A stretch of 64,000 nucleotides of DNA from Flavobacterium defluvii (GTDB lineage Bacteria > Bacteroidota > Bacteroidia > Flavobacteriales > Flavobacteriaceae). The notes below the pieces were generated by a model. That model was not told the DNA's origin, made no database searches, and was given only the letters and a program-made list of their open reading frames with translations. The stretch spans positions 682,001 to 746,000 of the forward strand of contig NZ_FQWC01000001.1 in NCBI RefSeq assembly GCF_900129555.1, written 5' to 3'. This document shows, piece by piece, positions 36,046 through 43,943 of the stretch (within the stretch, counting starts at the first letter, position 1; each line of letters opens with the position of its first letter). Made by a program: the position numbers and the translations under genes.

Positions 36046-36190
36046 TTAGTAACATACTTCTCTAGGAGATGGCACTTGATCAGCCCTAACCAAATAAAAC
36101 CGACCCAAGTGACCAATTATCCTGAGAATCCCGACACCAATCATCAATGTTGGGATAATTTGCTCAATGTTCCACGATCGAGCGCCTACA
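36046..36190. other. GC-richer block of unknown origin, with a 32-codon frame
   Basis: Within the 440-base gap between the exporter and the peptide gene, about 145 bases are visibly richer in G and C than the surroundings. They contain AATTATCC (36115-36122) facing GGATAATT (36153-36160), and ATCCCGACA facing TGTTGGGAT with one G-T pair, so the RNA could fold. On the minus strand ATG 36144 opens 32 codons ending in PSPREVCY. The frame has no leader-peptide motif. It could be a remnant of another peptide gene, a structured RNA, or a mobile-element scar. The rest of the gap is AT-rich and empty apart from the terminator. Confidence 0.35.
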
Positions 36191-36319
36191 AATTAAAAAA
36201 AACATGACTAAATTTTAAAAAGGCTTTATTGTATATTACTTTAAATAATTTTAAAAATTTAGGATTGCAAAGACATTCTAATTCTTTGCTTTTCTACCTT
36301 AGCAATAACTGTGCAGCTT

Positions 36320-36478
36320 TTAATTCAAATCTGAAAAATAGTCTGTACAATCTTCTACTATAATCGAATTGGCATCGCATTTTGATGCTAATTCTATGCT
36401 TATAATTCCAATTATTGTTTTTTGTTCGCTTACACTTATCTCTTGTGTTCCTTCTAAGTTTAATATATTTTTTAACAT
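36320..36478 (-). CDS. Small leader-type peptide precursor (bacteriocin-like)
   Basis: A 52-residue protein starting at ATG 36478. Its first 24 residues (MLKNILNLEGTQEISVSEQK then TIIG) closely follow the leader of flavobacterial double-glycine peptide precursors, which usually read LKNILxLEG...QK...GG. Here the expected GG is IIGII, so the cleavage site looks altered. The remaining part has two Cys (SKCDA, EDCTD) that could form a disulfide. It lies 45 bases after the VKOR-type gene and upstream of the C39 exporter on the same strand, which supports a secreted-peptide role. The mature activity is unknown. Confidence 0.65.
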   Translation of the reverse strand: MLKNILNLEGTQEISVSEQKTIIGIISIELASKCDANSIIVEDCTDYFSDLN

Positions 36479-36523
36479 GATTTCTAATTTTTAATTGTTC
36501 ATTAATATTTATCAAATGTTAAA

Positions 36524-38086
36524 CTAGGCTATTCTTTCTAATACCGGTGTTTCCTTTTCTTCAACAAAATCGTTTAAGAAATATTTTAGTTCACTTAATT
36601 CATACTCATTAGGAAACAATTTTTCATTTACAATTTTTACTGGTGTATAATTGAAATTGTTTTTTGAACACCACTCGTATTGCTTGTTTATTTCCTGGTT
36701 AATCATCATACTTACATTATCAACATGCCATTTTTTCAACCATTTTTTCAGACTCATTTTTTTTATATGCCAATCTGAAATCGCTTCAACTGTTTTTCCC
36801 GGAGTTGATCTGTTTATGGTTAAAAGTCTTTCTACAACAGCTTTATATGGATTATCTAAATTCTCCGGATTAATGTTAAACAGAACACTTAAAAATATCT
36901 TATCCGGGAACTTTAAAACTAAATCAAAAGCTTCCTGAAATGTTTTATGACAATGAGCGCAACTTGGGCTTATTATTATAGAAAGTTTTACTACGGCACT
37001 TCTATTTCCAAAATTTAACCCTCTTAAGTCCTCAAATCCATTTTGATGAGAAACTTTTTTAGATAAAAAGTTTAACAACGAATAATTTCTTTTGAATTTT
37101 TTAAGTTCTTTTAATGAATTTTCATTATTAAGAACATCTTTTGCTATTGATTTTACGACAAATCCAATTGGTATCAGAAGTAATAAAGAAAATAGAAATG
37201 GGAAAATGGTACTGAAACTGAAACTTAGCGTAAATAAATCTGACAAAAACCAAATTGCACTTTGTGTAAAAATCAAAAATGAAACCATTAAACACATCAC
37301 ACACCATTTTTGAAGTTCGAATTTTTGAATCCATATTGAAGAAACAATAACCGGAATCGCCAGCAAACTCAAAAACCCAACAAAAATCGACTAGTTAAAT
37401 GGCTGAACCAATATTGAAATAAAGCTTGCTCCAAAAAACAAAAGAGGTAAGTCTGAAAAACTAATCCATCTGTTTTCATAATTTTCAGTAAAACTTAAAA
37501 CAGAATTACAAGAAGAATTTGTAGTTAGATTACAAAAATTTGTAATTAGTCCGTTTTTAAAACCTAGTTTTTCCTGAACAATTAAAATACTAACAATTAA
37601 TCCCAATGCTGTTGTCAGCAAAAATGTAGCACTAAATAAACTATATGAGTTGTAAAAAAATGATAGTCCTGCTACTAATATAAAAGGCACAAGATATTTT
37701 AGCCAATTCAATTCAACTTTTAAATTTTCTCTTGCTACAACATTGTTTGGTTCAATTGCTACAATTACGCCGCTCCAGTCTAAAAGAAATTTTTCATAAG
37801 ATATTTTTTGTATTCCTTTTTTAGTTGTATTTATGCTAACGTGATTTTTAGCTTTTTCTACCAAGATTAATTCATCTTTAAAATAAGCTAAAAAATTAGA
37901 AGGCAGATCAACTATTTGTTCTTTGGGAACTCTTATTGCAGCATTCTCTATCGACAACAAATCAAATGAATCTGTTATCGCAAACAAACTAGGATAATTT
38001 GGATGAGAAAGAAATAAATCTTTAAACTCATTTTTTACCTCCGAGTATCTGTTAATTTGAAGAAATTTTTGAATAAGTTTTAACAT
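36524..38086 (-). pseudogene. C39-like/VKOR/thioredoxin protein gene with an in-frame amber codon
   Basis: From ATG 38086 one frame of 520 codons encodes a disulfide-forming membrane protein: a C39-peptidase-like N-terminal domain (YPSLFAITDSFDLL), a VKOR domain with TNFCN and SSCNSVLSF cysteines, then WCVMC (the CxxC centre) and a thioredoxin domain with PSCAHCH. TAG at 37391-37393 interrupts it after VQPFN, and the six codons before the next open segment (SIFVGF) continue the helix, so there is no frameshift. The stop separates the VKOR shuttle cysteines from the catalytic CxxC. It would normally oxidise secreted Cys peptides. It is either a nonsense-mutated gene or recoded. Confidence 0.75.
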
Positions 38087-38308
38087 CTTCCTGACCTGTT
38101 TTAAATCGAATTACAGTACAAATATTGGTGTTTTTATTCAAAATATTATGCGATAAACACACATTTTATATATTATACTACATACAATTTATAAATTATA
38201 TCAACTATAATTTATTCATAAAATACTGATTATCAATTAATTAAAAAGAAAAATAAAAATGAAAAATGCTCAAAACCCAAATCTCGACCAAGAGCTAAGC
38301 ATTTTCTG

Positions 38309-38316
38309 TAGTTTTG
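38309..38316 (+). promoter_or_regulatory. Putative -7 element of the second peptide gene
   Basis: TAGTTTTG matches TAnnTTTG and would start transcription near 38321, between an upstream in-frame ATG (38259) and the leader-like ATG (38355). It favours the later start. No good -33 box is seen. Confidence 0.35.
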
Positions 38317-38354
38317 ATAAATCAGTAACCGTAACATGTAAAAAGATGGCAAAT

Positions 38355-38486
38355 ATGAAATTAAAATTCGAAGATTTTGTTGAAGAAAAATTATCTAAAA
38401 ATCAGCAAAAAATGGTAAGAGGAGGAGATGATCCAGTACCACCACCAGTTGATCCTGGAAAAAAGGATACTAATGGTAATGGATAA
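38355..38486 (+). CDS. Small double-glycine leader peptide precursor with Pro-rich core
   Basis: A 43-residue precursor on the plus strand. The leader MKLKFEDFVEEKLSKNQQKM ends in VRGG, a typical double-glycine cleavage site for a C39 exporter. The predicted core is DDPVPPPVDPGKKDTNGNG, without Cys. In-frame ATGs also exist at 38346 and 38259; the longest version adds 32 residues including two Cys, but the standard leader starts at 38355. It faces away from the VKOR gene, whose start is 172 bases before 38259. The adjacent C39 exporter is the natural partner. Product activity is unknown. Confidence 0.65.
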   Translation: MKLKFEDFVEEKLSKNQQKMVRGGDDPVPPPVDPGKKDTNGNG

Positions 38487-38518
38487 GAGATCCTTATAAG
38501 TATAAAGTTTTTATAAAC

Positions 38519-40273
38519 TTAAATATTATTCGCAAACTGAGCTGGAGATACTCCAGTTCTTTTGCGAAATGATTTAGCAAAAGATACTGCATTTTTAAAA
38601 CCTACACTTTCAGCAATTGCTTGTGTTGAGTATTTACGATACATATGATTTGTAATCATCTCGTTGATAACGTAATTAATTTTTAACTCATTTGAGTACT
38701 CCCCAAACGATTTACCAAATCGCTTATTAACTACGTAGGACAAATAAGTTGTATTTGTTTTTATCTTTTTTGCCACATACGGCAGGGTAAAATCAGCATT
38801 TAGATATTCTAGTTTTTCTTCAAGAGCTAGTAATTTTTCTACTATTTTATTCTCTTTGGCCTCATCGATACTAAGCGTAATATTTTCTTTTTTGAGATGA
38901 ATTTCTTCATTTTCAAAAATTTCTTCTCTATCTCCTAACTCAACTTCAGTATTATTTTTCTTCTCAATGTTAGCCTTAAATTCCTCAATTAAGGCATTCA
39001 TTTTTTTATGTGCCTTATTCTTATCCCTAATATTTTTAATTAATAGAAAGACGATTCCAACCACCAATAGAACATAAAAAACCTTTAATGCTTTATTCAA
39101 AAATACATCGTATTGATACTTTTCCTGAATAACAACCATCTCTTCTGTCAAATCATTTACCCCTAGTTTATAATTTACTTCTAAGGCTTCATGATTTAAT
39201 TTTGTTTGGAACTGCTCATAATTATCCAAATAAATTTTAGAGTGCTTATAAGCAAGTTCAGGCTCTTTTTTTATATTATAAATTTTTGCCTGATAATAAT
39301 TTGACTTTAAAAAATCTATATTATTTGATTTCGTTATTTCTGCAAGAGAATCGCATTTTTTAAAAAACACCAAAGCCTTATCGTACTTTTTGGTTGTAAA
39401 GTAAATGTCTCCCAGATTATAATTTGCAATACATAACAAATCGGGCTGATTGTTCTGCTGAGAATAAAATACTATATCATAATAGGTTTTTTCAGCAGCC
39501 TTATAATCGCCTTTCCAGTTATATATATTTCCCAGACTTAATTTTGCCGTAATTCTGTTATCAGCAAAATTCTGCGAATAGTTAATTGCTCTTTTATAAT
39601 AATATTCAGCAGAATCTAGTAAGTACTTTTTGTCTAAGTTTTTAATGAAATAATTTTCATAAGAACTTCCTAAGCTTACATTAATATTACTTTTTCTATT
39701 TAAGAAATCTTCTTTTGTAAAAATACCTTCATTTTTGTCCACAAAATCATTCAACTGCCTTAAGTTTTTAATTGACAATTGATAATTTCCGACAGCTTCA
39801 TTAATTAAAGCTATATTTCCTCTAAATTTTACAATTTGAATAATATCATTAATCTCTACAGAAAGCTTCATTCCCTGCTGATATTTATCCAGCGCAGCAC
39901 TAAAATTACCTCTTTTCCATTCTGCCAGTCCGCCATAATTGTATATATATGACTTTAACTGGATTTTATCACGAGATTCCGGCACTTTCTCTAAGTACTT
40001 AAGTGCCAATATATATTTTTCTTTTGAAAGCTTTGTATTTCCTTTTATCTGAAGCAGTTGAGTCATTGCTCCATTCGCAAAAGCCAAATGTTTATAATTG
40101 TTTGATTTTGCCATTTGATTAGCATATACAAGGGCACTATCGACATTAGCGTTATAATTTAGTCGAATTTTTTCCTGCAATATCAAATATTCTTCTTCGC
40201 TCAATGCCCCTTTTTGCTGGGCAAATGTCATGTTTAGGGCAAAAAAGAGTACAAAAGAAATGATCAGCCTCAT
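38519..40273 (-). CDS. TPR sensor with membrane helix and AraC-type DNA-binding domain
   Basis: A 584-residue regulator of the Bacteroidota type. It has a signal peptide (MRLIISFVLFFALNMTFAQ), periplasmic TPR repeats (about 20-390), one transmembrane helix (FYVLLVVGIVFLLI near 400), a charged linker and a cytoplasmic AraC helix-turn-helix (about 480-584; LPYVAKKIKTNTTYLSYVVNKRFGKSF and STQAIAESVGFKNAVSFAKSFRK). It probably senses a periplasmic signal and controls nearby genes. It is convergent with the peptide gene and next to the secretion locus, so it is a candidate regulator of it (inference). Confidence 0.9.
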   Translation of the reverse strand: MRLIISFVLFFALNMTFAQQKGALSEEEYLILQEKIRLNYNANVDSALVYANQMAKSNNYKHLAFANGAMTQLLQIKGNTKLSKEKYILALKYLEKVPESRDKIQLKSYIYNYGGLAEWKRGNFSAALDKYQQGMKLSVEINDIIQIVKFRGNIALINEAVGNYQLSIKNLRQLNDFVDKNEGIFTKEDFLNRKSNINVSLGSSYENYFIKNLDKKYLLDSAEYYYKRAINYSQNFADNRITAKLSLGNIYNWKGDYKAAEKTYYDIVFYSQQNNQPDLLCIANYNLGDIYFTTKKYDKALVFFKKCDSLAEITKSNNIDFLKSNYYQAKIYNIKKEPELAYKHSKIYLDNYEQFQTKLNHEALEVNYKLGVNDLTEEMVVIQEKYQYDVFLNKALKVFYVLLVVGIVFLLIKNIRDKNKAHKKMNALIEEFKANIEKKNNTEVELGDREEIFENEEIHLKKENITLSIDEAKENKIVEKLLALEEKLEYLNADFTLPYVAKKIKTNTTYLSYVVNKRFGKSFGEYSNELKINYVINEMITNHMYRKYSTQAIAESVGFKNAVSFAKSFRKRTGVSPAQFANNI

Positions 40274-40296
40274 TCAATTTATGTTTTTTGGAATCT

Positions 40297-40304
40297 CAAA
40301 ATTA
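40297..40304 (-). promoter_or_regulatory. -7 element of the TPR-AraC gene
   Basis: On the minus strand the sequence reads TAATTTTG, matching TAnnTTTG, 24 bases before the ATG. The -33 box is weak. Confidence 0.4.
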
Positions 40305-40389
40305 GTCTATAAATTATCAATAAACTAGAATTTATTCACCTATTTTGTGATTATTTTATAATCAACTTCTAAAAATATAACATTTTAAC

Positions 40390-40422
40390 TTTGTTTTGTT
40401 ATATTTTTATTGCGTAAATTTG
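40390..40422 (+). promoter_or_regulatory. Promoter of the acyl-CoA dehydrogenase gene
   Basis: TTTG (40390-40393), 21 bases, TAAATTTG (40415-40422) matches the Bacteroidota consensus. Transcription would start near 40427, after an upstream in-frame start at 40396 and before ATG 40444, which decides the start. Confidence 0.65.
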
Positions 40423-40443
40423 TTTTGCAAAAAACTATCAAAA

Positions 40444-41625
40444 ATGAAACCAGACTTATTTCAAGCTCCAGATTATTATAATCTTGATGATTTATTAACA
40501 GATGAACATAAATTAGTTCGAGAATCGGCTCGTGCATGGGTTAAAAGAGAAGTTTCTCCTATTATTGAAGAATACGCTCAAAAAGCAGAATTTCCTAAGC
40601 AAATTATAAAAGGGCTTGGAGAAATTGGAGGATTCGGGCCTTATATTCCTGTGGAGTATGGAGGTGCAGGATTAGACCAGATTTCTTATGGACTAATTAT
40701 GCAGGAAATCGAAAGAGGCGATTCTGGTGTAAGATCAACTTCGTCTGTGCAGTCTTCTTTAGTAATGTATCCTATTTGGAAATACGGAAACGAAGAACAA
40801 CGCATGAAATACTTACCAAAATTAGCAACAGGTGAATATATGGGATGTTTTGGTTTAACCGAACCAGACCATGGTTCAGACCCGGGAAGTATGATTACCA
40901 ATTTTAAAGATATGGGCGATTATTATCTTTTAAATGGTGCTAAAATGTGGATTTCAAATGCTCCTTTTGCAGATATTGCGGTTGTTTGGGCAAAAAATGA
41001 AGAAGGAAGGATTCACGGTTTAATTGTTGAAAGAGGTATGGAAGGTTTTACAACTCCTGAAACTCACAATAAATGGTCACTTCGAGCTTCTGCAACCGGA
41101 GAATTAATTTTTGATAACGTAAAAGTTCCAAAAGAAAACCTTTTACCAAATAAATCTGGTTTAGGTGCTCCGCTTGGCTGTTTAGACTCGGCAAGATATG
41201 GAATCGCATGGGGAGCAATTGGTGCTGCAATGGACTGTTATGATACTGCTTTACGATATGCTAAAGAAAGAATACAGTTTGGCAAACCAATTGGAGGAAC
41301 ACAATTACAACAGAAAAAATTGGCCGAAATGATTACCGAAATTACAAAGGCTCAATTATTAACCTGGCGTTTAGGTGTTTTGAGAAACGAAGGAAAAGCA
41401 ACAACTGCACAAATATCGATGGCAAAACGTAATAATGTTAACATGGCAATCGAAATTGCACGTGAGGCAAGACAAATGCTGGGCGGAATGGGAATTACCG
41501 GAGAATATTCGATCATGCGCCACATGATGAACCTTGAAAGTGTCATCACTTATGAAGGAACTCATGACATTCATTTATTGATTACAGGAATGGATGTAAC
41601 TGGAATTCCAGCATTTAAATCATAA
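40444..41625 (+). CDS. Glutaryl-CoA dehydrogenase-type acyl-CoA dehydrogenase
   Basis: A 393-residue FAD enzyme. The ATG 40444 start (MKPDLFQAPDYY) is supported by the promoter. The catalytic Glu is in YEGTHDIH (Glu371), and FAD-binding CFGLTEPDHGSDP and WISNAPFAD are present. RSTSSVQSSLVM carries the Arg typical of glutaryl-CoA dehydrogenases, and SARYGIAWG also fits. These enzymes oxidise and decarboxylate glutaryl-CoA to crotonyl-CoA in lysine and tryptophan breakdown. It is a single gene. Confidence 0.9.
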   Translation: MKPDLFQAPDYYNLDDLLTDEHKLVRESARAWVKREVSPIIEEYAQKAEFPKQIIKGLGEIGGFGPYIPVEYGGAGLDQISYGLIMQEIERGDSGVRSTSSVQSSLVMYPIWKYGNEEQRMKYLPKLATGEYMGCFGLTEPDHGSDPGSMITNFKDMGDYYLLNGAKMWISNAPFADIAVVWAKNEEGRIHGLIVERGMEGFTTPETHNKWSLRASATGELIFDNVKVPKENLLPNKSGLGAPLGCLDSARYGIAWGAIGAAMDCYDTALRYAKERIQFGKPIGGTQLQQKKLAEMITEITKAQLLTWRLGVLRNEGKATTAQISMAKRNNVNMAIEIAREARQMLGGMGITGEYSIMRHMMNLESVITYEGTHDIHLLITGMDVTGIPAFKS

Positions 41626-41657
41626 ACAACTATTAAATTATATACAAAAACAATCTA

Positions 41658-41687
41658 AAAAAGCTTCTTCTAACCGAGAAGCTTTTT
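41658..41687 (+). terminator. Terminator of the acyl-CoA dehydrogenase gene
   Basis: An 11-bp perfect stem (41658-41668, 41677-41687; AAAAAGCTTCT and its complement). Its final T is also the first base of the next promoter's TATCTTTG element. Confidence 0.8.
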
Positions 41688-41694
41688 ATCTTTG
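41687..41694 (+). promoter_or_regulatory. -7 element of the DUF3050 gene
   Basis: TATCTTTG matches TAnnTTTG. It starts at the last base of the upstream terminator stem and gives a leader of about 13 bases before ATG 41712. Confidence 0.6.
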
Positions 41695-41711
41695 CACCAA
41701 AATCTACATAA

Positions 41712-42494
41712 ATGAATATTGAAACTATAAACAATAGCATTCAACCTCAAAAAGAACAGCTTTTAAACCATTCTTTATACAACAAAATCCAAACGATTGA
41801 TGACTTACATAGTTTTGTAGAAAATCATGTTTTTGCCGTTTGGGATTTTATGTCGCTTTTAAAAGCTTTACAAGCCAAACTTACTTGTACAACAACACCT
41901 TGGTTTGCTACTAAAAATCCGCAGACAAGATATTTAATCAATGAAATTGTTCTTGCAGAAGAAACTGATTTAAGCATTGACGGAAGAAGACAAAGCCACT
42001 ACGAAATGTACCTTGAGGCAATGGAAGACTGTGGTGCGGATATAACAGAGATTAATAAATTTTTAGCTTCGGTAAATTCGCTTCATAACATTTTTGTTGC
42101 TATAAAACAAAGTTCGCTTCATCCTGAAATAAAAGCATTCTTAGATTTTACTTTTAGAGTTATTGAAGAAGGAAAACCTCATCAAATTGCAGCAGCATTT
42201 ACTTTTGGAAGAGAAGACTTGATCCCGAGTATGTTTACCGAAATCCTGAAAAACTTTCAAAAAAACCTTCCGGATACAGATTTAAGCAAATTGTTATATT
42301 ATTTCGAAAGACATATTGAACTTGATGCAGATGAACACGGACCAATGGCGATGCAGATGATTACCGATTTATGTGAAGATGATGCTCAAAAATGGAAAGA
42401 AGTTGAAGAAGTTTCCATCTTAGCTTTAGAAAAACGCATCGGACTTTGGAATGCCATAGAAGAAGAAATTCTACTTAAAACAGAAATGGTATAA
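41712..42494 (+). CDS. DUF3050 (heme-oxygenase-like) protein
   Basis: A 260-residue helical soluble protein. The segments ENHVFAVWDFMSLLKALQ and TPWFATKN near residues 38-75, EIVLAEETDL near 85 and FERHIELDADEHGPMA near 205 are typical of DUF3050, which has a heme-oxygenase/TENA-like fold. His and Glu/Asp residues in those motifs could bind metal as in diiron heme-oxygenase-like oxidases, but that is family inference. No partner gene is apparent. Confidence 0.88.
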   Translation: MNIETINNSIQPQKEQLLNHSLYNKIQTIDDLHSFVENHVFAVWDFMSLLKALQAKLTCTTTPWFATKNPQTRYLINEIVLAEETDLSIDGRRQSHYEMYLEAMEDCGADITEINKFLASVNSLHNIFVAIKQSSLHPEIKAFLDFTFRVIEEGKPHQIAAAFTFGREDLIPSMFTEILKNFQKNLPDTDLSKLLYYFERHIELDADEHGPMAMQMITDLCEDDAQKWKEVEEVSILALEKRIGLWNAIEEEILLKTEMV

Positions 42495-42552
42495 AAACCA
42501 AATCTATATATTTAACGTAACTATTTGTTTAAACCAGCATAAATTAAAAATT

Positions 42553-43317
42553 ATGAAGCCTCAGTTAAAACAAATAGTTACCGTTATTCTTTCAGCATTT
42601 TTATTAAGTTGCAGTACAGAAGAATCTACTTCCGAAACTCCCGGAACACCAACTCCTGTAACTCCGCCAACAACACAAATTCCCACAACTCCTATTTCTA
42701 AAACTATAAATTATTTGGCTTTAGGAGACAGTTATACTATTGGTCAAAGTGTTTGCGAAACCTGCCGATATCCTGAACAGCTCAAAACCAGTTTAAAAGC
42801 GATTTATCCGGAAACTAGTTTTTCATTAAGAGTAATTGCCACAACCGGCTGGACAACCAATAATTTACTTACTGCAATAAAAGAACAAAATCCAGAATCT
42901 AATTATGATTTGGTAACGCTTTTAATTGGCGTAAATAATCAATATCAGGGAAGAGATTTTTCCATGTACGAAAAAGAATTTCCCGAATTGGTTACCAAAG
43001 CAATTGTATTGGCAAAAGGCGATAAAAAAAATGTAGTTGTACTTTCGATTCCAGATTATGCTTATACTTCTTTCGGAATGATGTTTGGAACAAACGGAAG
43101 AATGAAAATCACCGAAGAAATAAACAAATACAACACATTTGCCGAAAACTACTGTATGATGAATGGTGTAACTTTTGTTTCCATTACAGACATTACCAGA
43201 AACGGATTAGTCAACACAAGTCTTGTTGCTTCTGATGGTTTACACCCTTCAGAATCTGCTTATGCGATGTTTGTAGAGCGCATTTTGCCAAAGGTAAAAA
43301 TGGCTTTGCAGGATTAG
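42553..43317 (+). CDS. SGNH/GDSL-family hydrolase lipoprotein
   Basis: A 254-residue lipoprotein: lipobox LLSC with Cys20, then a Pro/Thr-rich linker (about 30-52). The SGNH fold follows, with catalytic Ser in GDSYTIGQ near residue 60, block III GVNNQYQG (GVNN in place of the usual GxND, the Asn kept) and the catalytic Asp-His in SDGLHPSE near 236. It is probably a surface or periplasmic esterase acting on acylated carbohydrates or lipids. It stands 58 bases after the DUF3050 gene and may be co-transcribed, though the roles look unrelated. Confidence 0.88.
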   Translation: MKPQLKQIVTVILSAFLLSCSTEESTSETPGTPTPVTPPTTQIPTTPISKTINYLALGDSYTIGQSVCETCRYPEQLKTSLKAIYPETSFSLRVIATTGWTTNNLLTAIKEQNPESNYDLVTLLIGVNNQYQGRDFSMYEKEFPELVTKAIVLAKGDKKNVVVLSIPDYAYTSFGMMFGTNGRMKITEEINKYNTFAENYCMMNGVTFVSITDITRNGLVNTSLVASDGLHPSESAYAMFVERILPKVKMALQD

Positions 43318-43381
43318 TTTTTTATTTTAAAAAACAGAAAAATCAATTTTAAAAGTACGTAGCACTTGTGTCGGGACTAGA

Positions 43382-43918
43382 TTAGAGATTTTCGTTTTCT
43401 ATTAACCTTTTTAACAGGATTGGTGGAGGCGATGGAGGTAAAATTGATTTCAAATTTCCAAAATCTACAATCTTTACAGTTGGAAGAAATTTAAATTTCC
43501 TCTTTATTTCTCCAAGAGAATCAATAAATTTTTCTAGCTCTTGTGGCGCTACATGACCATAAAGAAAAATCTGCTTTCTTTTCCCTTCTTTTAAGATATT
43601 GATTAAATAGCTAGTTCCATCAACTAAATTTTCTTGTTCGTAGACATCATTAAATTTTTCAAAATTTATGCTCTGATATAATTCACTTATTTTCTTTCTT
43701 TCAGAAACTTCGAGAATTGCATACGAAGTTTTTACTGGCTCTGGATAAATTCTCTTAAAATATACCGTATCACTTTTGGTAAATTTCATTGAAATAGCAT
43801 GATGTAAGCCAGAAGAAGAAAATACAAATTCATCAAACGGAAATGGTTTTACATCTTCCTTTTTAGAACAGGAAAGAAATAAAAAAATAATACCAAAAAT
43901 TACAAACTGTTTTTTCAT
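43382..43918 (-). CDS. Lipoprotein of unknown function, end of the polyamine operon
   Basis: A 178-residue lipoprotein with lipobox LSC at Cys17. The mature part contains HAISMKFTKSDTVYFKR, a SYAILEVSERKKISELY helix and EGKRKQIFLYGH. I do not recognise a family. It ends with LPPSPPPILLKRLIENENL. It lies 25 bases after the polytopic membrane protein gene at the end of the speD-to-lipoprotein run, so it is likely a member of the operon, but its link to the pathway is contextual only. Confidence 0.7.
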   Translation of the reverse strand: MKKQFVIFGIIFLFLSCSKKEDVKPFPFDEFVFSSSGLHHAISMKFTKSDTVYFKRIYPEPVKTSYAILEVSERKKISELYQSINFEKFNDVYEQENLVDGTSYLINILKEGKRKQIFLYGHVAPQELEKFIDSLGEIKRKFKFLPTVKIVDFGNLKSILPPSPPPILLKRLIENENL

Positions 43919-43943
43919 CTAATCAAATCTATTAAAACCAATT

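Noticed and set aside
36294..36515. 73-codon minus-strand frame beginning MININEQLKIRN
   Set aside because: It overlaps the leader-type peptide gene (36320-36478) in another frame; the composition is Lys/Arg-rich shadow sequence, while the overlapped frame has a recognisable leader.
38259..38354. N-terminal extension of the second peptide precursor with two Cys
   Set aside because: The canonical leader starts at 38355 and a -7 element lies inside the extension; kept only as an alternative start.
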